Source: Paraburkholderia saeva (GTDB taxonomy: Bacteria > Pseudomonadota > Gammaproteobacteria > Burkholderiales > Burkholderiaceae). Taken from it: 64,000 bases of DNA. Positions 1 to 9,192 of the stretch are shown piece by piece. Each line of letters opens with the position of its first letter. The first letter of the stretch is position 1. Both the position numbers and the translations under genes were made by a program. Under the pieces are notes generated by a model. The model was given only the letters and a program-made list of their open reading frames with translations. It was not told the DNA's origin and made no database searches. Where the stretch lies: NCBI RefSeq assembly GCF_907164555.1, contig NZ_CAJQZC010000004.1, forward strand, positions 543,342-607,341, read 5' to 3'.

Positions 1-898
1 ACGTGAAGGGCGACGACGCATGCGCGGGCGCGATCAGCTCCATGCGCTCGAGCGCCTTTACCCGGCTCTGCGCCTGACGGGCCTTCGTGGCCTGTGCCTT
101 GAAACGGTTGATGTAGCTCTGCAGATGCTCGACCGTCTTCTGCTGCTTTTCGTACGCGCTCTGCTGCAGCGCGAGCTGCTGTGCGCGCAGGATTTCGAAT
201 TGCGAGTAGTTGCCGCCGTAACGCTTGATCTGCTGTTGCTCGAGGTGCAGCGTGACGTTGCACACGGAATCCAGAAACTCGCGATCGTGGGAAATCACGA
301 TCAGGGTGCCCGGATAACGGTGCAGCCAGTCTTCGAGCCAGACGATCGCGTCGAGGTCCAGGTGGTTCGTGGGTTCGTCGAGCAGCAGCAGGTCGGAGCG
401 GCACATCAGCGCCTGCGCGAGGTTCAGCCGCATGCGCCAGCCGCCCGAGAAGCTGCCGACCGGCTCGCGTGTCTGTTCGAGGGTGAAACCGAGGCCAAGC
501 AGCAGCGCCTCGGCGCGGGCGGGTGCGGTGTAACCGTCGGCGTCGGCGAATGCCGCATGTGCTTCGCCTTCGGCCGCGCCGTCATGAGCGGCTGACGCCG
601 CCGCAATGCAAGCTTCGATTTGCCGCAGCGCTGCGTCGCCATCGAGCGTGTATGCAAGCGCGGTTTTGTCTGCAGCCGGCGTTTCCTGGGCGACGTGGGC
701 GATCTGCCACGAGGGCGGCATCGAAAAATCGCCCCCATCCGCGTGCAGCTCGCCGCGTAGCACGGCGAAAAGCGTGGACTTGCCCGCGCCGTTTGCACCC
801 ACGAGCCCGGCTTTCTCGCCCGGATTGAGGGTGAACGAGGTCTGTTCGAAAAGCGGCTTGGTGCCGCGCGCGAGGGTGAACTGGTTGAAGCGAATCAC
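1..898 (-). CDS. ABC-F family ATPase, YheS-like (N-terminal part, runs off window)
   Basis: Cytosolic ABC-F proteins have two ATPase domains, no membrane part, and usually act on the ribosome. This is the N-terminal 299 codons; the gene continues beyond base 1. Reading leftward from a GTG at 898 the protein begins MIRFNQFTLARGT. It then shows Walker A (GLVGANGAGKST), the signature FSGGWRMR, Walker B with LLLLDEPTNHLDLD, the switch histidine in VISHDREFLD, and the linker ending RVKALERMELIAPAH. The FSGGWRMRLNLAQAL stretch and the linker closely match Escherichia coli YheS rather than Uup or EttA. The GTG start is inferred because the protein aligns from there. The gene is divergent from the glutathione peroxidase gene. 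The exact ribosomal role is not shown by the sequence. Confidence 0.9.
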   Translation of the reverse strand, partial: MIRFNQFTLARGTKPLFEQTSFTLNPGEKAGLVGANGAGKSTLFAVLRGELHADGGDFSMPPSWQIAHVAQETPAADKTALAYTLDGDAALRQIEACIAAASAAHDGAAEGEAHAAFADADGYTAPARAEALLLGLGFTLEQTREPVGSFSGGWRMRLNLAQALMCRSDLLLLDEPTNHLDLDAIVWLEDWLHRYPGTLIVISHDREFLDSVCNVTLHLEQQQIKRYGGNYSQFEILRAQQLALQQSAYEKQQKTVEHLQSYINRFKAQATKARQAQSRVKALERMELIAPAHASSPFT

Positions 899-1021
899 AG
901 GATGGCCGGCGGGGAAAAAACGCTATTCTAGACTGCGCGGGAAAATGGCGACATCGGCCGTACGGCCAGATGTCGCGCGAGCCCATTTACTTTAGACTGG
1001 GCGCTTTCCGGGGGAGAGCAT

Positions 1022-1501
1022 ATGACTTCGATCTACACGTTTTCCGCGCGTACGCTCGGTGGCGACACAATCGGGCTGGACCGCTATCAGGGCAAGGTGC
1101 TGCTGATCGTCAATACGGCCAGCCAGTGCGGGTTCACGCCGCAATACGCGGGGCTGCAGAAACTGCAGGACGACTACGCGTCGCGCGGGTTCGACGTGCT
1201 CGGTTTCCCGTGCAACCAGTTTGGCAAGCAGGAGCCGGGCGATGCAGAGCAGATCGGCAGTTTCTGCGAGAAGAACTACGGCGTGTCGTTCCAGATGTTC
1301 GACAAGATCGACGTGAACGGCGCAGATGCGCATCCGCTCTACAAATATCTGACCGGCGAGGCGCCGGGTCTCCTCGGGCTCGAAGCCATCAAGTGGAATT
1401 TCACCAAATTCCTGATTGGGCGCGACGGCACGGTGCTGAAACGCTACGCGCCGCTGACGAAGCCTGAATCGATCACGGACGATATCGAGAAAGCGCTGTA
1501 G
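1022..1501 (+). CDS. glutathione peroxidase family thiol peroxidase
   Basis: Reduces hydrogen peroxide and organic hydroperoxides. The 159-residue protein has the family length. Visible catalytic residues are Cys36 in NTASQCGFTPQY (cysteine, not selenocysteine), Gln70 after FPCNQFG, and Trp125-Asn126 in KWNFTKFL. Cys82 (FCEKNYGV) sits where the resolving cysteine lies in thioredoxin-dependent members, so thioredoxin rather than glutathione is the likely reductant; that is inference. A purine-rich GGGGGAGAG lies just before the ATG. It is divergent from the ABC-F gene and converges on the cardiolipin synthase gene with only 9 bases between them. Confidence 0.93.
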   Translation: MTSIYTFSARTLGGDTIGLDRYQGKVLLIVNTASQCGFTPQYAGLQKLQDDYASRGFDVLGFPCNQFGKQEPGDAEQIGSFCEKNYGVSFQMFDKIDVNGADAHPLYKYLTGEAPGLLGLEAIKWNFTKFLIGRDGTVLKRYAPLTKPESITDDIEKAL

Positions 1502-1510
1502 TTTCGCTGG

Positions 1511-2974
1511 CTACAGAACGGGCGAGAAGAGTCTCGCCACGTGCATCGCAACCTTTCGCCACGCAGGGGCTTTCCGGAATTCGTCGCGGTTGATCTCGAA
1601 TGCTTCCTGGAAGTCCCGCATCAGCATCACTTCGACCTCGGCGGCGAAACCACGGTCGACGGTCAGCACCGTGATCTCGAAGTTCAGCCGGAACGACCGG
1701 TTGTCCAGGTTCGCGCTGCCGACAGCCGCTGCGACGCTGTCGATGAGCACGACCTTCTGGTGCAGAAAGCCCGGCCGGTAGCGAAAGATGCGCACACCTG
1801 CGCGCACGGCGTCGTAGGCGTACAGCTTCGAGGCTTCGAAGACGACGATATGGTCGCGCCGGGATGGAATCAGGATCCGCACATCCACGCCGCGCATGGC
1901 CGCGAGCCGCAGCGCGGCGAACACGGCTTCGTCTGGAACCAGGTAGGGCGTGGTGATCCAGATGCGCTCGTGCGCGGCGTTAATCGCCTCGACGAAAAAG
2001 AGCGAACAGGTTTCCTGTCTGTCGGCCGGCCCGCTTGGAATGACGATGCAATGCATGCCTTCGCTGGCGGGGTCAGCGGTGCTGGCGGTACCGAAGGCGG
2101 GCGCGTCGAATTCGGGAAGCTGCTGTGTCGCCCAGTACCAGTCTTCGACGAACACGAACTGGATGCTCGCGACGGCAGGCCCGCGCACTTCGATATGCGT
2201 ATCGCGCCAGGGCGACAGCGGCGGATGGCCCCCGAGATATTCGACGCCCACGTTATGCCCGCCCACAAACGCACACTCGCCGTCGACCACGACGATCTTC
2301 CGGTGATTGCGGAAATTGACCTGGAACCGGTTGACGAACTTCCGGTTCGTGGCGAACGGATGCACGTCGACGCCACCGGCGCGCAGCGCCGAGGTATAGG
2401 CGTGCGGCAGATCGAAACTGCCGATGCTGTCGTACAGAAAGTAGATGCGCACGCCCTCGGCCGCTTTCGCGAGCAGGGCGTCCTTCAGCATTTCGCCGAG
2501 CGCGTCCGCGCGCACGATGAAGAACTGCACGATCACATATTTCTGCGCGGCCTCGATCGCTTCGAGTATCGCGGCGAAGGTCGCTTCGCCGTTCACGAGT
2601 GTGCGTACCCGGTTGCCTGGCAAGAACGGCATGCCGCCCAGCCGGGTCAGCGAGCGGATGACGCGATGGCCGAGTTCCGTGGTCGGGTGTCCGCCGGATG
2701 AGTCCAGGGTGTCCCATTGCCGCGGATGCGAGAGCGTGCGGAGCGATTCGTTTTCCAGCCGGCGCGCATCTGCGTAGCCGCGAAACTTGCTGCGCCCGAG
2801 AAACAGGTATGGCACGACTGTGAAATACGGCATGGCCACGAGCGACACGGCCCAGGCAATCGCGCCCTGCGAGGTACGGGTATAGAGAATGGCGTGGCAG
2901 GCGGCAATCACGCCCAGCACGTGAGCGAGCGCGACCAGACTGCCGATATGAAGCAGGTCGAATTGCATAAGCAT
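1511..2974 (-). CDS. cls: cardiolipin synthase (phospholipase D superfamily)
   Basis: Membrane enzyme condensing phosphatidylglycerol molecules to cardiolipin. The 487-residue length and layout are those of ClsA-type enzymes. Two hydrophobic N-terminal segments (about residues 8-28 and 36-58) precede two HKD motifs: His224-Lys226-Asp231 in NHRKIVVVDG and His405-Lys407-Asp412 in LHQKVVLIDS, each followed by the usual GG/GSxN. A second in-frame ATG two codons downstream (2968) could also be the start. It is a stand-alone gene on the minus strand. Confidence 0.92.
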   Translation of the reverse strand: MLMQFDLLHIGSLVALAHVLGVIAACHAILYTRTSQGAIAWAVSLVAMPYFTVVPYLFLGRSKFRGYADARRLENESLRTLSHPRQWDTLDSSGGHPTTELGHRVIRSLTRLGGMPFLPGNRVRTLVNGEATFAAILEAIEAAQKYVIVQFFIVRADALGEMLKDALLAKAAEGVRIYFLYDSIGSFDLPHAYTSALRAGGVDVHPFATNRKFVNRFQVNFRNHRKIVVVDGECAFVGGHNVGVEYLGGHPPLSPWRDTHIEVRGPAVASIQFVFVEDWYWATQQLPEFDAPAFGTASTADPASEGMHCIVIPSGPADRQETCSLFFVEAINAAHERIWITTPYLVPDEAVFAALRLAAMRGVDVRILIPSRRDHIVVFEASKLYAYDAVRAGVRIFRYRPGFLHQKVVLIDSVAAAVGSANLDNRSFRLNFEITVLTVDRGFAAEVEVMLMRDFQEAFEINRDEFRKAPAWRKVAMHVARLFSPVL

Positions 2975-3145
2975 CCGAAATATTCCCGGTGGCGCCCCGG
3001 GTGGGGCGTCGAGGGCAATTCCGCCATCTTACCGAACCCGATTGGCGGCCGGTCGGGTTCGTTGCATTCGCATTGATTCAGGCCGGTCGCGGGCCGTGGC
3101 GGCGCGCGAGCGTGCGAGGCAAAGGCTGAAACAGGCTGGAAAGCG

Positions 3146-4030
3146 TCAGGACGGCAGGTCGGACGCCTGAATCAGGAACACGTTGTCGTCGCCGGCGCTC
3201 GTCGACAGCCAGACGAGGTCGAGGCCGCCAAACGCCGCTTCGACGTTCGCCCGCTCGTTGCCGATTTCGACGACGAGTACGCCTTCGTCGGTGAGCCAGT
3301 TGCGCGCCTCGCTGATGATGCGACGTACGATATCCATGCCGTCGGCGCCGCCGGCGAGCGCCATTTCCGGTTCGTGTTTGTACTCGGCCGGCAGCGACGC
3401 CATCGATTCCGCATTCACGTACGGCGGATTCGTGATGATCACGTCGTAGCGGCGCTCGGGCAGCGGTGCGAAGAGATCGCCGTCGAAGAGCGCAATGCGG
3501 TCGCCGAGGTCGTATTCCTCTACGTTCTTCATCGCGACTTCGAGCGCCGGAGCCGACAGGTCGACCGCGTCGATGTCCGCGTTCGGGAACGCATGGGCGG
3601 CCAGAATCGCGAGGCTTGCCGAGCCGGTGCACAGTTCGAGCACCGCACCGACCTGTTCGGGATCCTCGACGTACGGTTGCAGACCGTCCTGCAGCAGTTC
3701 GCCGATAAACGAGCGTGGCACGATCACGCGCTCATCGACGTGAAAGCGGAAGCCGTGCATCCACGCTTCCTGCGTGATGTACGCGGCGGGCACGCGCTCG
3801 GCGGCGCGCCGTTCGATCACGCGCAGGATCGTTTCGATTTCCTGCGTGGTCAGCTTTGCGTCGAGGAACGGGTCGAGCAGATCGAGCGGCAGATGCAGCG
3901 AATGCAGGATCAGATACGCGGCTTCGTCGTAGGCGTTGGCCGAGCCGTGCCCGAACGACAACTCCGCCTGGTTGAAGCGGCTGACCGCGAAGCGCAGCAG
4001 ATCGCGCACGGTGGAGAACGGAAGGGTCAT
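3146..4030 (-). CDS. prmB: 50S ribosomal protein L3 glutamine methyltransferase
   Basis: SAM-dependent N5-glutamine methyltransferase acting on ribosomal protein L3. The 294-residue protein has an N-terminal helical domain and a Rossmann methyltransferase fold. The SAM-binding stretch is VLELCTGSASLAILAA, and the catalytic NPPY motif of glutamine methyltransferases is visible as NPPYVNAES. PrmB is chosen over PrmC or HemK because of the N-terminus (FNQAELSFGHGSANAYDEA) and its position. It starts 12 bases after dapE ends, so it is probably the last gene of the dapC-dapD-dapE transcription unit. Confidence 0.9.
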   Translation of the reverse strand: MTLPFSTVRDLLRFAVSRFNQAELSFGHGSANAYDEAAYLILHSLHLPLDLLDPFLDAKLTTQEIETILRVIERRAAERVPAAYITQEAWMHGFRFHVDERVIVPRSFIGELLQDGLQPYVEDPEQVGAVLELCTGSASLAILAAHAFPNADIDAVDLSAPALEVAMKNVEEYDLGDRIALFDGDLFAPLPERRYDVIITNPPYVNAESMASLPAEYKHEPEMALAGGADGMDIVRRIISEARNWLTDEGVLVVEIGNERANVEAAFGGLDLVWLSTSAGDDNVFLIQASDLPS

Positions 4031-4042
4031 GATGGTCCCTGG

Positions 4043-5242
<1,200 letters not shown>

Positions 5243-5280
5243 TCAATGCAATCGCGCACACGGCGCCATCGCGCGAGCGT

Positions 5281-5646
5281 TCAGGCAAAAAGCGTTTCGT
5301 ACTGCTCCGCGGAAAAACCGAGTGTCTTGACCCGACCGTTCACGACTACCACGGGCCGCTTGATCACCGACGGCTTGTGGATCATCAGCGCGATCGCACC
5401 TGCTTCGGTATCGGCAGCGGCCTTCATGCTGTCGGACAGCGCGCGCCAGGTCGTGCCACGCCGGTTCAGCAACGCATCGAGCGACACGTCCTTGAGCCAG
5501 TCCTGCACGAGCGGCGCGGTGACGCCTGCTTTCTTGAAATCATGAAACTCGAACTCGACGCCGTGTTCCTCGAGCCACACGCGGGCTTTCTTCACGGTGT
5601 CGCAGTTCGGGATGCCGTAGACGACTGTCTTGTTGGCGCGAGCCAT
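5281..5646 (-). CDS. ArsC/Spx-family protein (YffB-like)
   Basis: Small thioredoxin-fold protein of 121 residues starting [12 protein letters not shown]. It carries the family motif YGIPNCDTVKKARVWLEEHG with a single active-site-like cysteine, the KAGVT segment and a C-terminal PVVVVNGRVKTLGFS. The start codon overlaps the dapD stop as ATGA at 5643-5646, indicating translational coupling. The family includes arsenate reductases and Spx, but the proteobacterial YffB/ArsC-like branch has no settled function. There are no arsenic-resistance neighbours, so arsenate reduction is unlikely. Its place inside a diaminopimelate operon is conserved in betaproteobacteria as far as I know. Confidence 0.88.
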   Translation of the reverse strand: MARANKTVVYGIPNCDTVKKARVWLEEHGVEFEFHDFKKAGVTAPLVQDWLKDVSLDALLNRRGTTWRALSDSMKAAADTEAGAIALMIHKPSVIKRPVVVVNGRVKTLGFSAEQYETLFA

Positions 5647-6473
5647 CAATCGCCTCGCAGCAGCTCGTTGAGGCCGACCTTGGCGCGTGTCTTCGCGTCG
5701 ACCTTTTTCACGATGACCGCGCAATACAGACTGTGCGAACCGTCCTTCGAAGGCAGGTTGCCCGCCACGACTACCGAGCCCGCCGGAATGCGGCCGTACG
5801 TGACTTCGCCGGTTTCGCGGTCATAAATCTTCGTGCTCTGGCCGAGATACACGCCCATCGAAATCACCGAGTTTTCCTCGACGATCACGCCTTCGACGAC
5901 TTCCGAGCGCGCGCCGATAAAGCAGTTGTCTTCGATGATGACCGGGTTGGCCTGCAGCGGCTCCAGCACGCCGCCGATGCCGACACCACCCGAAAGGTGC
6001 ACGTTCTTGCCGATCTGCGCGCACGAACCGACGGTCGCCCACGTGTCGACCATCGTGCCTTCATCGACGTATGCGCCGATGTTCACGTACGACGGCATCA
6101 GCACGACGTTCTTCGCGATGAACGAGCCGCGGCGCGCGATGGCGGGCGGCACGACACGGAAGCCGCCGGCCGCGAAGTCTTCAGCGGTGTAGTTCGCAAA
6201 CTTGGACGGGACCTTGTCGTAGAACTGCGAGTAACCGCCGGCCGGTTGCGGCACGTTGTCTTCGAGACGGAACGACAGCAGCACGGCTTTCTTCAGCCAC
6301 TGGTTGACGGTCCAGTCGCCGTCCTTCTTTTCGGCGACGCGCAGCAACCCCTTGTCGAGCTGCTCGATGGCATGCGTGACGGCGTCACGCACTTCGGCGG
6401 GTGCGGCCTTCGGCGACAGTTCGGCGCGGTTTTCCCAGGCGTTATCGATGATCTGCTGAAGTTGTTGCGACAT
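5646..6473 (-). CDS. dapD: tetrahydrodipicolinate N-succinyltransferase
   Basis: Transfers succinyl from succinyl-CoA to tetrahydrodipicolinate, the first step of the succinylase branch of lysine biosynthesis. The 275-residue protein matches DapD from [19 protein letters not shown]. It has an N-terminal helical domain, then left-handed beta-helix hexapeptide repeats ([27 protein letters not shown]), and the C-terminal substrate region with [17 protein letters not shown]. It lies 69 bases downstream of dapC and overlaps the ArsC-like gene by an ATGA. Confidence 0.96.
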   Translation of the reverse strand: MSQQLQQIIDNAWENRAELSPKAAPAEVRDAVTHAIEQLDKGLLRVAEKKDGDWTVNQWLKKAVLLSFRLEDNVPQPAGGYSQFYDKVPSKFANYTAEDFAAGGFRVVPPAIARRGSFIAKNVVLMPSYVNIGAYVDEGTMVDTWATVGSCAQIGKNVHLSGGVGIGGVLEPLQANPVIIEDNCFIGARSEVVEGVIVEENSVISMGVYLGQSTKIYDRETGEVTYGRIPAGSVVVAGNLPSKDGSHSLYCAVIVKKVDAKTRAKVGLNELLRGD

Positions 6474-6542
6474 GTTCGTGATTTCTGAAGAGTGGAAAGC
6501 GGTGAAGAGGGCGGCGGCCGGCTGGGAGCGGTTCCCGGCGCG

Positions 6543-7760
6543 TCAGCGCGCGAGCGAACGGCAAAAGTCGACGATCCGCTGTGCGCCTTCTGTGCATTCG
6601 TCGACACTGGCGACGAGCGCGAGGCGCACGAAATTGCGGCCGGGATTCGTGCCTTGCGCCGTACGGGCGAGGAACGATCCGGGCAGAACCGTCACATTAT
6701 AGTCGGCGTACAGGCGCCGGGCGAAGTCAGTATCCGAAAGGCCTGTGCGCGATACGTCCGCCCACAGGTAGAACGCGGCATCCGGCAGGCGCACGTCGAG
6801 TACGCCGGCGAGCATCGGCGTCACGGTGGCGAACTTCTGCACGTACTTCGCGCGGTTGTCGCGCACGTGCGTCTCGTCGTTCCAGGCGGCGATGCTGGCG
6901 CTCTGGTAGACGGTCGAGAGCGCGGTGCCGTGGTACGTGCGATACAGCAGGAACTGCTTCAGGATCGCCGCGTCCCCTGCGACGAAACCCGAGCGCATGC
7001 CTGGCACGTTCGAGCGCTTGGACAGGCTGGACAGCATCACAAGGCGCTCGAAGCCGCGGCCGAGCCGGTGCGCGGCTTCGAGGCCGCCGAGCGGCGGCTT
7101 CGCTTCGTCGAAATAGATCTCGGAATAGCATTCGTCGGACGCAATCACGAAGCCGTACCGGTCCGACAGCGCGAACAGTTCGCGCCAGTCGTCGAGCGTG
7201 AGGACGGCGCCTGTCGGATTGCCCGGCGAACACACGTACAGCAGCTGCGTGCGCGCCCAGATTTCTTCGGGAATGGCCGCGTAGTCGCAGGCGAAGTTGC
7301 GCGCCGGATCGCTGTTCGCGAAGTACGGCTGCGCACCGGCCAGCAACGCCGCGCCTTCGTAGATTTGATAGAACGGGTTCGGACAGAGTACGATCGCGGG
7401 CTCGCCACCGACCTTTTTCGATGGATCGATCACCGTCTGCGCAAGCGCGAATAGCGCCTCGCGCGAGCCGGCGACGGGCAGTACCTGCGTCAGCGGGTCG
7501 ACCGCCGGCAGGTTGTAGCGCCACGTGACCCAGCGGGCGATTGACTCGCGCAGTGCCGGCGCGCCGAGCGTCGCCGGATAGGAGGCGAGGCCGCCGAGCG
7601 AATCGATGACGGCGTCGCGGATCAGCGCGGGCGTAGGATGTTTCGGCTCGCCGATGCCAAAGCTGATGTGCGCGAGACCGGCGGGCGGCGTGACGCCTTC
7701 GAAAAGCACGCGCAGCTTTTCGAACGGGTAGGACTGGAGGGAGTCGAGTAGCGGGTTCAC
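6543..7760 (-). CDS. dapC: succinyldiaminopimelate aminotransferase
   Basis: PLP-dependent fold-type I aminotransferase making N-succinyl-LL-diaminopimelate. It is 405 residues with a GTG start at 7760 (MNPLLDSLQSYPFEKL). The longer upstream extension is rejected because it is Arg/Pro-rich and crosses a TATAAT-like element at 7860-7865. Visible features are SFGIGEPKHPTP, the Asp/Tyr cofactor region ASDECYSEIYF, the PLP lysine in SSLSKRSNVPGMRSGF, and a C-terminal Arg region. It is the first gene of dapC-dapD-arsC-like-dapE-prmB. Confidence 0.93.
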   Translation of the reverse strand: MNPLLDSLQSYPFEKLRVLFEGVTPPAGLAHISFGIGEPKHPTPALIRDAVIDSLGGLASYPATLGAPALRESIARWVTWRYNLPAVDPLTQVLPVAGSREALFALAQTVIDPSKKVGGEPAIVLCPNPFYQIYEGAALLAGAQPYFANSDPARNFACDYAAIPEEIWARTQLLYVCSPGNPTGAVLTLDDWRELFALSDRYGFVIASDECYSEIYFDEAKPPLGGLEAAHRLGRGFERLVMLSSLSKRSNVPGMRSGFVAGDAAILKQFLLYRTYHGTALSTVYQSASIAAWNDETHVRDNRAKYVQKFATVTPMLAGVLDVRLPDAAFYLWADVSRTGLSDTDFARRLYADYNVTVLPGSFLARTAQGTNPGRNFVRLALVASVDECTEGAQRIVDFCRSLAR

Positions 7761-8066
7761 TGGGCGGATCGAGCCTGGTCGAAGACGGACAAACACAGAT
7801 GAAGGCGGCGCGCGGCGAGATCCTGAAAGAGGGATCGGGCGACCGGCGGCGAGCAGTAGATTATAGCGTGCCGAAGCGCCTCGCGGCCCGGCGCGCGCGG
7901 CGACCGGCGAGGGCACGTGCCCTGCCCGGCACGCCAGAACAGGAGGCGGGATGCGGGCAGGAACGGAAGTGCGAAGGGCCATGCGGTGGCAAGCCGCGCG
8001 AGAGTGCGACGCAGCACGGCCGGCACGTTGCACGGCAGCAGCGGACGCTACGGCAGGAGCCGCGCG
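7761..8066. other. divergent intergenic region dapC / EamA exporter
   Basis: A 306-base gap with no convincing gene. The minus strand has a perfect TATAAT at 7860-7865 about 95 bases upstream of dapC, a plausible -10 element, but no clear -35 hexamer. Nothing else recognisable was seen. Confidence 0.4.
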
Positions 8067-9044
8067 ATGAGTGACGGGTTCCGCAATAGCTGGGGAAGGG
8101 GATTGACGGCTGGCTGGCCGACGCTCGCGATCATGCTGGGCGCTTCGGTATGGGGCCTGATCTGGTATCCGCTGCGCATGCTCGCCGCGCTGGGCGTGAC
8201 CGGCACGGCGGCGAGCGCCTTGACGAGCGGCGCCGGCTGCCTCTTCGTACTACTGCTGCGCCGGCGCGCCATCGCGACCGTCCGCTGGCACTGGCTGTTG
8301 CCCGCGCTGGCACTGGCCGCCGGCGTGACGAATCTTGGCTTCGTGTGGGGTTCCATCCACGGCGAAGTGATGCGCGTGCTGCTGCTGTTCTATCTCACGC
8401 CCGCGTGGACCGCGCTCTTCGCGCACTTCATCCTGCATGAGCGACTGACGTGGTCGGGCGCGGCGCTCGCTGCGCTCTCGCTGGCGGGCGCGATGATGAT
8501 GCTGTGGTCGCCACAGCTTGGCCTCCCGGTACCGGGCAACCTGGCGGAATGGGCAGGGCTTGCCGGCGGCATGGGCTTCGCGATGAGCAACGTGCTGATT
8601 CTCAAGGCAAGCCGTGTGCTGCCCGACATGAAGCCCGAAATGCGCACGGCGACCATCTTCGGCGGCGCGGCGGTCTTCAGTTCGTTCGCATCGTTGTTCG
8701 AAGCGATGCCGGCACCGCCCGCGGGTTCGCATCTCGCCACCGCCGTGTTGCTCGTGATGGGCCTCGGGTTCGTGCTGGGCACCAACAACATGCTCGTGCA
8801 ATACGGGCTCTCGCGTGTGCCGGCCAACCGCGCGTCGATCATCATGCTGTTCGAGATCGTGATCACGGCGCTCTCCGCGTGGCTCTTCGCCGGCGAGACG
8901 CCCGGTCCGCGCGAATGGGCGGGTGGCGCGTGTATCGTGCTCGCGTCCGCGCTGTCGAGCTGGGTGCATCGCACCAAGGCAAAACCGCCCGTTGGCACAC
9001 ACAGCGATCCGGACCGTAAGGATCGGGAACGCGCGATGGTATGA
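8067..9044 (+). CDS. EamA/DMT-family transporter
   Basis: Inner-membrane protein of 325 residues with about ten hydrophobic segments in two EamA repeats. The first starts near WPTLAIMLGASVWGLIWYPL, the second near LAEWAGLAGGMGFAMSNVLI. The C-terminal hydrophilic tail is rich in charged residues. The start at 8067 (MSDGFRNSWG) is preferred because the extension from 7917 is Arg/Gly-rich and not membrane-like. The substrate cannot be told from sequence; relatives export amino acids or metabolites. It is divergent from dapC and followed by smc. Confidence 0.85.
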   Translation: MSDGFRNSWGRGLTAGWPTLAIMLGASVWGLIWYPLRMLAALGVTGTAASALTSGAGCLFVLLLRRRAIATVRWHWLLPALALAAGVTNLGFVWGSIHGEVMRVLLLFYLTPAWTALFAHFILHERLTWSGAALAALSLAGAMMMLWSPQLGLPVPGNLAEWAGLAGGMGFAMSNVLILKASRVLPDMKPEMRTATIFGGAAVFSSFASLFEAMPAPPAGSHLATAVLLVMGLGFVLGTNNMLVQYGLSRVPANRASIIMLFEIVITALSAWLFAGETPGPREWAGGACIVLASALSSWVHRTKAKPPVGTHSDPDRKDRERAMV

Positions 9045-9192
9045 TTGCCTCTGCCTGTCGGGACGCGCTTGACTGCGCGTCGCCGGCCCGAGTACCGCGG
9101 TGGTTCCGCGTGCCGTCCGGCGACGTTCACCGGCGGTGCCCGGCAGCAGTGCGGTCCGATCCAATTTTCCCTTTTCAATCAGCGATATCGCC

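Noticed and set aside
5281..5646. Arsenate reductase as a resistance gene
   Set aside because: No arsenic transporter or regulator nearby, and the gene is embedded in a lysine pathway operon, so only the family name is kept.
9100..9192. Extended N-terminus for SMC starting at 9100
   Set aside because: The extra residues are not SMC-like. The conserved MRLTSIKLAGFKSF begins at the GTG at 9193.
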